A stretch of DNA of 64,000 nt. Origin: Edaphochlamys debaryana (lineage: Eukaryota; Chlorophyta; Chlorophyceae; Chlamydomonadales). Where the stretch lies: NCBI GenBank assembly GCA_016858145.1, contig JAEHOE010000113.1, positions 310,001-374,000 on the forward strand. Reading direction: 5' to 3'. The translations under genes and the position numbers were made by a program. Below the pieces are notes generated by a model. That model saw nothing but the letters and a program-made list of their open reading frames with translations, had not been told where the DNA came from and made no database searches. Shown piece by piece: positions 12,140-22,935 of the stretch (position 1 is its first letter; each line of letters starts with the position of its first letter).

Positions 12140-14230
12140 TAGGGAATGCAGTCCTCGGTGGTTACAATGAGGGACCCCAGCGGGGTACACGGCAGCTGAA
12201 CGCCGTGGCTTGACAGCCAACCTCACGGGCTTACCCCCTGCAAGCCAGCACGCCGCCCCCTAGCTTGAACGGCAGGGCCCCTACCCGGGCTCCAGAAGAG
12301 ATCTAGTGAAGACCATCCATCACCTCAGCGTGGGGCATGTAACGCACATCTCCCTCCTCAGTCACGGCCAAAAAGGGGTGGTCCTCAGGCACCGTGTCCC
12401 AATCTGCCGGGGCTGACCCCACCCCGGCAAAGCACTGAAGGCGCGCTTCAAGCTCTCCCCTCGCCAGCGCCCTTGCCTGCATGATCAGACCCTGTGCACC
12501 CCGATGCGCGTACTTGTAGCGTCGTGCTTGCTCCATGGCCCCAACGGCGGCCAAGCACACCACATCCCAAACTTGCTGCTGAATGCCCGCGGGGGCCTGC
12601 ACCAACCAAACCTCATGCCTCTTGACTGCCCGACCAATCGCATCGCTCAATCTTGTGCGCACTGCCATCGTTGCCGCACACGACCAGAAATGGTGGAGCC
12701 GGTCACCTTGGTTCATCGCCTGCCCACACGGGCACCTGGCTACCTCACTCGTGCCCAGCTGGGCTCGATGCATGCCAAACCCTGGATATCCGTCCATGGC
12801 AAGTCGCCACAGGGGCTCCTTGTTGCTTGCTTCCCACTTCAACTTCCACAAACGGGGCCAGACAGCCTTCAGCCGCGTAACTTCAGCCTCCGCGGCCTCC
12901 CCCGTCCCCAAAGCCTCCCGAATAAACTCTGTATGCTTGTGCGCCAGTCGGGTGCGCGCTGGGCCCAGCTGCAGCTGGGTTGCAATCTGGACCGACAATT
13001 TGCTCAGAGCGACGTCCCCCCACCCCACACTATCTGCTATTCTGCCCCACGCCTCGAGCTCAGACCCCGCAGGGCCGCCTGCAGCGCGCGCCGCGGCCAC
13101 CCATGCAGGGCGTGCGTGGCTAAACGCTTGGGGCCAGGTCCGTGGGGCAGGGAGGCTCGTGAGCACATGGGGGGGGGGGGGATATGGGGGGGCCGGCGTC
13201 AGTTGGGCTGTGATAGGGAAGGGGTGGGAGGGCAGGAGACACGGGAAGGATAAGGCAGGCCGCGGAAGGACTAGATGGACTTGAGAGCGCGAAGGGAGAG
13301 GCGGTATCGGCATGGCGACTGGTCAGGCGGGCAGGGGGTGACTCTGCAGACACGGGGGAGGGGGGACTCGCAGGAAACGAGGTGGAGGGGAATGGACGGA
13401 GGTGGAACGTGGAAGGGACTGTTCTGAGGCGAGTGCTGGTGGCGGGAAGGGCAGGATGGGCCTGACTGGCAGCCTTGCTTGAACATGGGCGGCTGGACAA
13501 GTTAACTATCGCAAGTTAACTATCACAAGTTAACTATCAAGGCGATTGCGCTCACTCCTCAGTGCCGTGCCACATCCTGGAAATCAATGTTGCTATCTGG
13601 GTGCAAGCTGGAGAGAGGATGCACATGGGCAATGCATGCATACCACTGGCATTAGCACGCCAGCCCTCCGTCCAACAGGTCCGCATGCGCCCCGTTGATG
13701 CGCCCATGTGCCCCTGTGCCCCTGTGGCCGTGTGCATGTGTGATGCCCCCCAGTCCGCGCCCTGGCTGCTTGGTCCTGCCTGTCGCTCGACCTCTCCCTC
13801 TTTCCGTTGCGTTGCGCCCTGCCTAGCTGCGTTCAGCTGCATGCCCATTCGTCGTCGTCCGGACTACGCTGCACGGCCCCTGCGAGCATAGAAACCCCCA
13901 GTCCGCGCCCTGCCTGCTGCGTGTCCGTATGACCTCTCGTCCCCGCTCAGCCAGCCAGGAGCCTCCCTTGTCCCATCCGCCAAGCAAGGACCCTCCACCT
14001 CCGCTTCCCTGACTGCCTGTGGGGCGGGCCGCTTGACCCCGCGTCCAGCGCTGTGACCCCAAGGACGTCGTTTCATTGTCAACCCCAAGGACTGCCTGCC
14101 CGCTGCATGGCCCCATGCATGCCCTCCTCAGCGGTGCGATCAGCTGCATCCCCTGTAGTCATCCACCGGACTACGCTGCGCGGCCCCGGCGAGTCCAGTA
14201 CCCCCTCACCGGCCTTGAGCGCACGTCCAG
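12140..14230 (-). mobile_element. 5'-truncated retroelement copy 2
   Basis: On the minus strand this holds a leader (about 14230-13560), a reverse-transcriptase-like C-terminal ORF (ending at 12303) and the 3' tail (about 12290-12150). Both the leader and the tail recur near 62640-63360. Leader landmarks are TCTATGCTCGCAGGGGCCGT (13869-13891, reverse) and GCAGCTGAACGCAGCTAGGC (about 13835). The leader is itself repeated about 300 nt apart: GGACTACGCTGC followed by CGGCCCC at 13860 and 14169. No poly(A) or flanking target duplication could be fixed by eye. Confidence 0.55.
12303..13313 (-). pseudogene. Reverse transcriptase C-terminal fragment (zf-RVT-like)
   Basis: The open frame is 336 aa; about the last 270 residues look like real protein. 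A C-x-C-x(10)-H-H-x3-C arrangement (CPCGQ, then LHHFWSC) with flanking WRLAMDGYPGFGMHR resembles the zinc-binding end found after non-LTR reverse transcriptases. The end (FLAVTEEGDVRYMP, then EVMDGLH) is nearly identical to the ORF at 63010-63210. The polymerase and endonuclease domains are absent, so it is a 5'-truncated relic. The proline-rich first 60-70 residues are probably not coding. Confidence 0.6.
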
Positions 14231-14660
14231 CCGCTGCGTGCCCTCCATACACCAGGTGGCCCCCCCGCCCCCCCGCCCAAACACCAGGCTGGCCCAAACC
14301 GCCAACCGCCAACCGCCAACAGTGCAGCCCCTGCCTTGCTGCTGGTGCACTGCATGGAGGCTATGCCCTCCGACCCCCTGCCTTGGACCCCTTTGCCCTC
14401 CTCCTCCAGTACCGCCAGGGAAGCACGGTGGCGGCCCCGGCCATAGCGCCACCTCTCGACCCCCACGCAGCTGCCGCCTGCCTCCAGCTGCCGTGCGTGC
14501 TCTGCTCCACTGCATCCCCCCCCCCCGCGGCCAGGCCCCGCCATGCCAGAGCTGCAGCGCCGTGGCGGGACTCGCCAGGCACGCACCTTGTCAGCGTGCC
14601 AGACACGGCACGAACATACGGCCCCTCCTACGTTTTCTCTCGAAACCCCCCCGGCCCCCG
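14231..14660. other. Intergenic, 3' of AXR1-like gene
   Basis: Between the retroelement leader and the stop codon of the AXR1-like gene. C-rich with no convincing coding frame. It should contain that gene's 3' UTR on the minus strand; no TGTAA poly(A) signal was seen close to the stop. Confidence 0.35.
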
Positions 14661-17600
14661 CTAGAGTTCCAGCACGGTGGTGGTCGCTGCCATGGAGTTG
14701 ACGATGAGGGTCCCTGCCACCGGCACAAACTGCCGCGTGACCAGCTTGATGGCCTCCTGGGGGGGGGAGGCATGGGGGAAGGGGGGAGAGGGGGACGCGT
14801 GTGTGTGTATTGCACGCCGGCACGAACTGCCGCGTGACCAGCTTGATGGCCTCCTGTTTTGGGGGGGGGGGGGGGGAAGAGGAAGGGGGGAAGGGGTGGG
14901 GCACGTACGTGTATTGCACGCCGGGAGGGGAAATGGTTGCATGGTGCGGGCCCCGGCGCATGTGCGTTGCCACGCCCCTGGGTTCATGCACCCCCCCCTC
15001 CCTCGCCAAGACGAGAGGTGGGCTTGAGACCGCCTGTGGCCGCCATCCCCCCAAAACCCAGCTCCATGCAGCTCTATGGGACCAAAACCCAGCTCGAACA
15101 CCTCCTCCAACTCCCCACCCCTCCCCCCTCCCCACCTGTGCCGCCACTCCCCCCATGAAGGCCGCCACCACATGGAGTTCAGCTGCAGGGGGGGGGGGAG
15201 AGGGGGGGGAGGGAGGACAGGGTGAGGAATAATTAACACCCGCCCAGCCTGAGCCCAAGGCTGGATTAACACACACACACACCCAGTCTCCAACTCTTCT
15301 TACGCCCATCCCAAAGAAAGGTCCCCTCCCCCCTCCCCCCTCACGCCCCCCCTCACCCGCCCCCGCTCGGCACACCTCCGCCAGCAGGTCCTCATTGATG
15401 GCGCCCCCCCGCTCGTCCCATACACACACACGCTCCCGCCCCTTTCCCCCCCACCCACTCTCACCCGCCCGCGCTCGGCACACCTCCGCCAGCAGGTCCT
15501 CATTGATGGCGCCCCCCCGCTCGTCCCATACACACACACGCTCCCACCCCTTTCCCCCCCCACCCACTCTCACCCGCCCCCGCTCGGCACACCTCCGCCA
15601 GCAGGTCCTCATTGATGGCGCCCCCCCGCTCGTCCCATACACACACACGCTCCCACCCCTTTCCCCCCCACCCACTCTCACCCGCCCCCGCTCGGCACAC
15701 CTCCGCCAGCAGGTCCTCATTGATGGCGCCCCCCCGCTCGTCCCATACACACACACGCTCCCGCCCCTTTCCCCCCCACCCACTCTCACCCGCCCCCGCT
15801 CGGCACACCTCCGCCAGCAGGTCCTCATTGATGGCGCCCCCCCCGCTCGTCCCATACACACACACGCTCCCGCCCCTTTCCCCCCCACCCACTCTCACCC
15901 GCCCCCGCTCGGCACACCTCCGCCAGCAGGTCCTCATTGATGGCGCCCCCCCGCTCGTCCCATACACACACACGCTCCCACCCCTTTCCCCCCCACCCCA
16001 CTCTCACCCGCCCCCGCTCGGCACACCTCCGCCAGCAGGTCCTCATTGATGGCGCCCCCCCGCTCGTCCCATACACACACACGCTCCCACCCCTTTCCCC
16101 CCCACCCACTCTCACCCGCCCCCGCTCGGCACACCTCCGCCAGCAGGTCCTCATTGATGGCACCCCCCCGCTCGTCCCATACACACACACGCTCCCGCCC
16201 CTTTCCCCCCCACCCACTCTCACCCGCCCCCGCTCGGCACACCTCCGCCAGCAGGTCCTCATTGATGGCGCCCCCCCGCTCGTCCCATACACACACACGC
16301 TCCCACCCCTTTCCCCCCCACCCACTCTCACCCGCCCCCGCTCGGCACACCTCCGCCAGCAGGTCCTCATTGATGGCGCCCCCCCGCTCGTCCCATACAC
16401 ACACACGCTCCCACCCCTTTCCCCCCCACCCACTCTCACCCGCCCCCGCTCGGCACACCTCCGCCAGCAGGTCCTCATTGATGGCGCCCCCCCGCTCGTC
16501 CCATACACACACACGCTCCCACCCCTTTCCCCCCCCACCCACTCTCACCCGCCCCCGCTCGGCACACCTCCGCCAGCAGGTCCTCATTGATGGCGCCCCC
16601 CCGCTCGTCCCATACACACACACGCTCCCGCCCCTTTCCCCCCCACCCACTCTCACCCGCCCCCGCTCGGCACACCTCCGCCAGCAGGTCCTCATTGATG
16701 GCGCCCCCCCGCTCGTCCCATACACACACACGCTCCCACCCCTTTCCCCCCCACCCACTCTCACCCGCCCCCGCTCGGCACACCTCCGCCAGCAGGTCCT
16801 CATTGATGGCACCCCCCCGCTCGTCCCATACACACACACGCTCCCACCCCTTTCCCCCCCACCCACTCTCACCCGCCCCCGCTCGGCACACCTCCGCCAG
16901 CAGGTCCTCATTGATGGCGCCCCCCCGCTCGTCCCATACACACACACGCTCCCGCCCCTTTCCCCCCCACCCCACTCTCACCCGCCCCCGCTCGGCACAC
17001 CTCCGCCAGCAGGTCCTCATTGATGGCGCCCCCCCGCTCGTCCCATACACACACACGCTCCCACCCCTTTCCCCCCCACCCACTCTCACCCGCCCCCGCT
17101 CGGCACACCTCCGCCAGCAGGTCCTCATTGATGGCACCCCCCCGCTCGTCCCATACACACACACGCTCCCACCCCTTTCCCCCCCACCCACTCTCACCCG
17201 CCCCCGCTCGGCACACCTCCGCCAGCAGGTCCTCATTGATGGCGCCCGCAGCGGTGCCGGGCAGCGAGCCGCCGCCCGCGCCCCCGCCCCCGCCCAGTCC
17301 CCCCAGGCCGCCCCCGGCGCCGCTGTCGGGGGACTTGCGCGGGTTGGGGCCCAGCCCGGCGTCCGACAGCACCTGTTGGGGGCGGGGGGTGGAGGAGGGC
17401 AGGGGGGGGAGGGGAAAGGGGAAAGGGTGGAGGGTGGACAAGGGGACGGTGGTGCTACACTGGGCAACCGCGCCTCGCCTTTGCCGGCGCACTCCCTTGG
17501 CCATTCCAGGCCCCAGCAGGTGCAGTCCAGCTTAGTAAGTGCAGCCACTCGGCCCCCCGCCCCCCCCCACCTGCATGGCCGCCTGCCGCAGGAGCGGGAT

Positions 17601-20600
17601 GTCGTCCGCGGGGTCCACCTCGGAGGCCCCGGCCCCCGGGGACAGGGCCGCGGGGGCACCCGGGTAGCGCCCGGTCTGAGGTTTGAGGCGGGGCGGGGGG
17701 CGAAGGGGCGGCAAAGGGGCGGGGGGTCACACGGGGGGCCACGTGGGGGGTGCAGTGCAGTGCTAGCATGCACCCGACGGAGGCCCCGCCGTGTGTGCGC
17801 GGACGAGGTCGCCTTCCCTTCCCGCTCGGCCACTTCATTCCTTGGAACACACCCTACCCGTGCAAGTGCGAGTCACGAGCGCAATGAAACTCACCACAGT
17901 CTCCACCCACCTTCCCTGAAACAAGGCCCGCAACTTGTTGCAACACGCACCCGTCCCCCCCGCAGCACACCAAGCCCCCTCCCTCGCCTTACCTACCCAT
18001 CCATAAACCCCTGTTCCCCCCCTCTCGCCATTCTCAGTACCCACCTGCGCGAAGAACCTGTCGGCCGCCCGCAGCAGCACGTAGAGCGCCCCGTCGCAGC
18101 AGGGGGGGGCGCCCAGGTCGCCGCCGCCCCGCCCGCCGCTGCCGCCGCCCGCGCGCAGCGCCGCCGCCAGCGCCTCCCCGCGGGCGGTCTCGGGGGAGCA
18201 CTCCTCCGCCAGCGAGCGGTACCTGGGTGGAGGGGGTGGAGGGGAGGGGGTGGAGGGGAGGGGGTGGAGGGGAGGGGGTGGAGGGGAGGGGGTGGAGGGG
18301 AGGGGGTGGAGGAGTGTGTGTGGGTGTGTGTTTTGCGTGGCACGCGGGCGTTCTCGGGGGAGCACTCCTCCGCCAGGGAGCGGTACCTGCGTGGGGGAGG
18401 GGGGGGGGTGATCTTTGACGAGTGATAGGGGGAGGGGCAGGGAGGCTAGCGTTTCCCGTGGTCCCATCCCCACCCCCACCCCCTCACCTCACGCAGCGGA
18501 GGTGCCGGGCGTGCCTGCGGCAGGGAGGCGGGGGGTGAGATAGGGGGGTGAGATAGGGGGGTGAGATAGGGGGGTGAGATAGGGGGTGAGATAGGGGGTG
18601 AGATAGGGGGGTGAGATAGGGGGTGAGATAGGGGGGTGAGATAGGGGGTGAGATAGGGGGGCGGCAATGAAGACCCGAGCACCCGGCCCATCCAGATGAC
18701 CCATCCCAATGGCCCATCCCAAGGGCAATCGACCGCATGGCCCCGCCGACCCCATAGTGCTACAGGCCCGCCAATCCGGATGCCGTACACAGCCAACCCA
18801 GTACCCCGACTACAACCCCGCTGGCCCACCCGATTGCCGTACAGCCCAGACCGGACCACACCCGGTCGCCCCCCGGACAAGGGGGCCACCCCTTCGCCCC
18901 CACCCCCTGGTAGAGAGGCCCAGCCCCCACCCTGCCCCCACCCTGCACTACAAGCCCGCTTAAGAGTCTCTTGCGTGGCTCCCACCGGCCGGCCCACCCC
19001 GTTGCCGTACAGCCTCCGCCGTGATCCCCGCCCACCTGCAGTACAGCTTGATGGTCTCCCGGCTGATCGAGTCCGCCGGCCGCCCCAACCGCCCCAGGAT
19101 CTGCCGTACGTGCGCCTCAACCGCCGCCGTATCCCGCTCGGCCTTTTCGCGGTACACGGCCTGAAGCTTCAGGTACAGGCTGGGGAGGGGGGGGAAAGGA
19201 GGGGGGAAGGGGGGGAAGGTTGGCAGGCTGCTGGCCGAAGAGAATCCTAATCCCTCCAAGTCCCACCATATCCATGTCCAGGCCTCCAAATATCCCGCAA
19301 CCTTGCGGGCCGGGTGCTTAAAACTCAGTTCCCCGCCTGTGGTTGCACCTCCTCTCGTTCCCTACCCCCCTCACTCGGTGGTGGCGTGCATGTCCGCCCT
19401 CCAGCCGCCCCACCGTGCCGCCCGAAACACACACGCTCTTCCCCCTCCGTTCCCCCCGGCCCCTGCCCCCCCCCCCAACCCTCACTCGGTGGTGGCGTGC
19501 ATGTCCGGGATGGAGCCCTCCAGCGGCAGAGTGCCCTGGCCCTCGCCCTCCTGACAAGGGGGGAGGGGGAAGGGGGGGAGGCAAGAGGAGGCGGGGCAGG
19601 GACGGACGGGACGCGCGAGTGAGAAGGGGGAGGGCAGCTTGGGGCAAGGACCGATGGGGTTGGGCGTTGGGGGACGGAAAGACAGGGCGCGGCGCCAAGG
19701 CCTCCCAAGGCCTCCCAGGAATTACTGCTGTCGGCCCCGACACGCGCACGCGCACGCAAATACACACCTGACAGCCCCCTCCGCCCCCTCCCCTCCCCCC
19801 CTCACCACGAAGGCCCGCAGTGCCGCCACCAGCACCCAGAACTCGTCGCTGTCGGCCCTCAGGCGGGGCCCCGCCGCCTCGTCCTCCAGCAGGCCCCGGA
19901 CCTCCTTGGCTGGGGTGGGTGGGTGGGTGGGTGGGTGGGGGGTGGGAGAAGAGGGCAGGGGGGGGGGTGTTGCTGAGGGGGCGGGGGGAAGCAGAGGGGT
20001 GTTCAGGGGAGTGGCCCCGCACCTCCTTGGCTGGGGGGGGGGGGGGGTAAGAGGGCTGGGGGCTGGCGGACGAGGGCAGAAGCGGGGGTGGCTTTCGACG
20101 AATAGGAGCCCAAAGGGGGAGATGGTGAGAGTTGGGGGAGAGGAGAGGCCATCCCACTTTCCAGATGCAGGAACCCCTGAGTTCCCTGCACCCCTCGCCC
20201 CCCCCCCTCCTCACTCACGTATTTCGTACGTGCCGTACACATGGAACGCTGCCTTGGCCGCCTCATCAAAGTTCTCCTCCTGGAGAGGGAGGGGGCGGGC
20301 AGGCTGTGTTGGGTCTTGGTCGGCAGCCCCGCCTCCCCAACTCCCCTCCACCCTCCCCTCCCCTCCACCCCTCCCCTTTTCCCCCCCACCTGCAGCGGCA
20401 CCCCATCTGCCGTACGCCGCATGCCGTTCACCGAGGCCTTGAAGGCCGCCTTCTCCGCGCTGGTCCCCGGCAGGCGCCCCCCGTGGGCCGAGCGCCAGGC
20501 GGAGGCGGCCTGGAGCAGGATCACCACTGTGGGGGGGGGAGGGAGAGGGGGAGGCGCGAGGGGGCGGGGGAGGGGGAAGAGAGGGGTGATCTTTGACGAG

Positions 20601-22734
20601 TTAGAGGTTGGGCGAAGAGAGGGGTTGGGCGCGGGACGGTTTATGACAGCCGACGGGGGGTGACATGGGGCACGGCGACCAGCCGCTGCCAGCTGCACGT
20701 ACCGTACGGCGTGTGCGCATGCGTCACGTCGTCCGCCGATGCGAGGTCGAAGGAGGCGGCGAAGGCCACCAGTTCGGGCCAGGGCTGGTTGAGCCTTTGG
20801 GGGGGGGGGAAGGGAGTCTTTCAGGGAATCCTTGCTTGAATAGGGAGGGAGGGAGGGAGCAGAGCACCAAAACCACCTGGGAGGGTACCGGGATGCAGCT
20901 CAGCCGCTCAACCCCCATCCCACCGCACCCCCTTCCCAATCCCACCCCATCCCACATCCTCCCCACACCCTCCCTACATACACCCTCCCCACCCTTCACG
21001 ACAGCATTGCCATATTTCACGCCCCCACCCTACGCCTCCTCAGCACCCTGCACGCCCCTCGCGCCGCCGCACCAGCCACCCCGCCCCAGGCGCACCCCGC
21101 CCCACCCCCACCTGAGGTCGTCAGGACACCCTCTGCGACCCCAGCGACCCAACAGTGTAGCGCCTACCCCCCTGTCACATGTGCCCCACCCCCACCTCAG
21201 GTCGTCAGCCCTGCACACCCACCCGCGGCGGACTGAGTGCATGCCTGATGGCATGTTGCTGGGCGGTTTCGAGCGGGCCTACGGCCCTGATCGCCTGTAA
21301 ACGTACATACCCACCCCCACCCCCACCCCCCACCCCCCACCCCCACCCCCACCCCCACCCCCCGCCCCCACCTCATGTCGTCCAGCTGGGAGTCGGGTTT
21401 GGACTCCACAATGCGGTGCTCGGGCAGGCTAGCCTAGAGGGGGGGGAGGGTAAGGGGGGGGGGCAGGAAGGGGGGGGAGGGGGGGAAGGGATTGTTCCGC
21501 TGGGTCGGGGCCGCCCTGGTTTTGGGCGGTGTGCTGATGGTGTGGGCTCATCCGCATCCCGGATCCATGATCCATGGTTCAGGATCCATGATCCATTCCA
21601 TCAAGCCCATCCTGTCACCGTCACCACAGGCTTCATGACCCACACGGGGCCTCCTCGTGCGGCCCCCACTCACCCCGCACGTCCGCCTCCCCACCCGGCC
21701 GCCTCGACACCCACTTGCTCGATCGCGCACGTCCACCCCGCTTTTTGAGCTACACCGGAGGAAGGTGTCGTACGCCCGTCCACTCGGTAACCCCCCGACC
21801 CCATTTCTGCCCCAACCGGGCATCACATGACCCGCCCAACACCCCGCCCCTGCCGTACCCGCAGGTACCCCACGAGGCCGTACGACCGTACGATCAGCAG
21901 CTTGGCCCTCCCCGTGGCCCGGCAGATGTCGTCCAGCTTAGTCATGTCCTGCTCGCGCATCTGAGGGGGCGAGAGGGGGGGGAGCGGGGGGGAAGACAGA
22001 AGCTCATAGGGTGGAGGGGGGAAGAGAGGGGGAGGCGGGGAGGAGGGATGGGCTGTCGGGACGCCGTCCCTTGACGCCTGCGAAAGCGGAAGGCCCATTC
22101 TCGCCAGGCCCCGCTGAGCCCCCACGAGGCCCGTGGCTGATGGGCCTTGCCCACGCTACCAACCCACACATATCTTCTCCGCATCAGCCACAGCAAAGCC
22201 CGGTTGTCCTGTCTTGCCAAGGCTAGATGGCCTGGTTCGAGCTCAGCACACCACGCACGCAGCCGGCCCGGGCCCAGCCTGCCCCCTCGCCCTCACCCCT
22301 CCCACCCCCCACCCCTCGTCGCCCGTGCTGCCCTCACACCGCCGCACCTGCGTTGCGATGACGAGGTCAAAGCTCTGAAAGAACTCTGGGTTATCCGCGA
22401 TGAGCACCTCGGGCACCTCCTCCACGTAGCTGCCCGACACGCTCTCGTTCAGCTCCTGCAGCAGCTCCGTGACCACTTTGGCGCGAGGCTCTCCCAGGCT
22501 GGAAGCGCTGACCAGGAAATTGTTTCCGAGGTCGCGAGCCTCCACTTTCTGGCCGTCCACGATGGTGAAAGACGCGATGCCACCGAGAACGAGGTTCTTC
22601 AGTGTTTCCGAGCCCGTGGGCCCGCAGTTGAGCAAACAGATGCAGCAGCTCTCCAGTCGCTGTTGGCCGTGCGTTCCCCAAATGCGCAGCTGCCTATCAT
22701 AGCGCTTAGCTTTGGGGTCCACAACGGGACCCAT
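14661..22734 (-). CDS. AXR1: NEDD8-activating enzyme E1 regulatory subunit (AXR1/NAE1)
   Basis: Partner of the catalytic ECR1/UBA3 subunit; the heterodimer adenylates NEDD8/RUB and passes it to the E2 for cullin modification. Exons in gene order: 22734-22348, 21960-21859, 21433-21372, 20794-20703, 20526-20390, 20279-20219, 19909-19806, 19550-19486, 19179-19036, 18514-18488, 18222-18045, 17675-17571, 17372-17198, 15182-15136, 14756-14661. This gives 593 aa (family about 540). Landmarks are [11 protein letters not shown] at the start, [19 protein letters not shown] (nucleotide fold), [65 protein letters not shown] and [15 protein letters not shown] near the C-terminus. Lack of a catalytic Cys domain is normal for this subunit. 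Exon 10 is only 27 nt. Gly/Ala-rich inserts explain the extra length. Introns are full of exon-edge duplicates, listed separately. Confidence 0.95.
14818..14856 (-). repeat. Duplicate of AXR1 exon 15 start plus acceptor
   Basis: Within the last intron, about 97 nt upstream of the true exon 15, lies a near-identical copy of its first 12 codons ([12 protein letters not shown]) preceded by C-run and AG. It then runs into unrelated sequence. The true copy is 14721-14759. Confidence 0.85.
15386..17241 (-). repeat. 18-unit 108/109-nt minisatellite carrying exon 13 end and donor
   Basis: The marker CATTGATGG (+ strand) recurs at 15393, 15501, 15610, 15718, 15826, 15935, 16044, 16152, 16260, 16368, 16476, 16585, 16693, 16801, 16909, 17018, 17126 and 17234. 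Spacing is 108 (13 times) or 109 (4 times). In gene orientation each unit holds codons for [14 protein letters not shown], then GGTGAGAG (donor) and an intron block with GTGTGTGTATGGGACGAGC. The 17234 unit is the true 3' end of exon 13. Units are almost identical, so the array is young or homogenised. Confidence 0.95.
18225..18315 (-). repeat. 15-nt minisatellite in AXR1 intron
   Basis: About six copies of [18 protein letters not shown] units (+ strand) lie directly upstream of the acceptor of exon 11 in gene orientation. They form a long C/T-rich tract before the splice site. Confidence 0.85.
18346..18389 (-). repeat. Duplicate of AXR1 exon 11 start plus acceptor
   Basis: This is a copy of the first 14 codons of exon 11 ([11 protein letters not shown]) with a C-rich tract and CAG before it. 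It sits in the intron upstream of the true copy (about 18180-18222). Only a few bases differ. Confidence 0.9.
18530..18662 (-). repeat. GGTGAGATAGGG satellite in AXR1 intron
   Basis: About ten copies of a 12-13-nt unit, GGGGTGAGATAGG on the + strand. It lies just upstream of the acceptor of the 27-nt exon 10 in gene orientation. Confidence 0.9.
18769..19015 (-). repeat. Three degenerate copies of AXR1 exon 9 end plus donor
   Basis: In gene orientation, CTGTAC-x-GCA followed within a few bases by GTGGGC or a relative occurs at about 18776-18797, 18820-18846 and 18990-19015. It mirrors the true junction CTGTACTGCAG/GTGGGCGGGG at 19036. The copies are diverged, so this is less certain than the others. 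Confidence 0.5.
19371..19398 (-). repeat. Duplicate of AXR1 exon 8 end plus donor
   Basis: GACATGCACGCCACCACCGA followed by GTGAGG (gene orientation) is repeated about 110 nt into the intron. The true junction is 19486. The block between the two copies contains GAAGAGCGTGTGTGTTTCGG, also found in the intron repeats of the gene at 58.4-58.8 kb. Confidence 0.9.
20015..20042 (-). repeat. Duplicate of AXR1 exon 7 start plus acceptor
   Basis: CCCCAG followed by CCAAGGAGGTGCGGGGCC (gene orientation) repeats the acceptor and first codons of exon 7 (true copy 19892-19914), about 125 nt upstream within the intron. Confidence 0.85.
21105..21206 (-). repeat. Two copies of AXR1 exon 3 end plus donor
   Basis: The true junction (21386-21367) reads GACGACATGAG/GTGGGGG in gene orientation. 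Related strings GACGACCTGAG and GACGACCTCAG, each followed by GTGGGGGTGGGG, lie in the downstream intron at about 21188-21206 and 21108-21124. Confidence 0.65.
21303..21366 (-). repeat. CCCCCA microsatellite
   Basis: Tandem CCCACC/CCCCCA units (+ strand), starting right after the exon 3 donor in gene orientation. A G-rich RNA strand would result. Confidence 0.85.
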
Positions 22735-22935
22735 GGTGGCCGGGTAATGTGGGAGCGAGGCTAAGAAGCGGAGATCTTGGGAATTGCGCGCGAAGCAGAC
22801 GTCTGCGGCAGCGGCCTTGCGTCGTGTGGCTTGAGTTTACGGAAGCTGCTTGGGCCCGTGGCCAAGGGAGTGTGTGCGGGCCCGATCCCGGCGGGCGATA
22901 CACACACGCTGCACGGGCAGCCCTGCGGAGTCCCG
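22735..22935. promoter_or_regulatory. Upstream region of AXR1-like gene
   Basis: This is the 5' flank of the minus-strand AXR1-like gene (ATG at 22734). It may also be the flank of the doubtful + strand proline-rich ORF. No specific element was identified. Confidence 0.35.

Noticed and set aside
15386..17241. Possible CRISPR array or repeat-protein gene (long open frames on both strands)
   Set aside because: Units are contiguous with no unique spacers and carry an exon edge plus splice donor of AXR1. The open frames follow from a 108-nt unit lacking stops and shift at 109-nt units.
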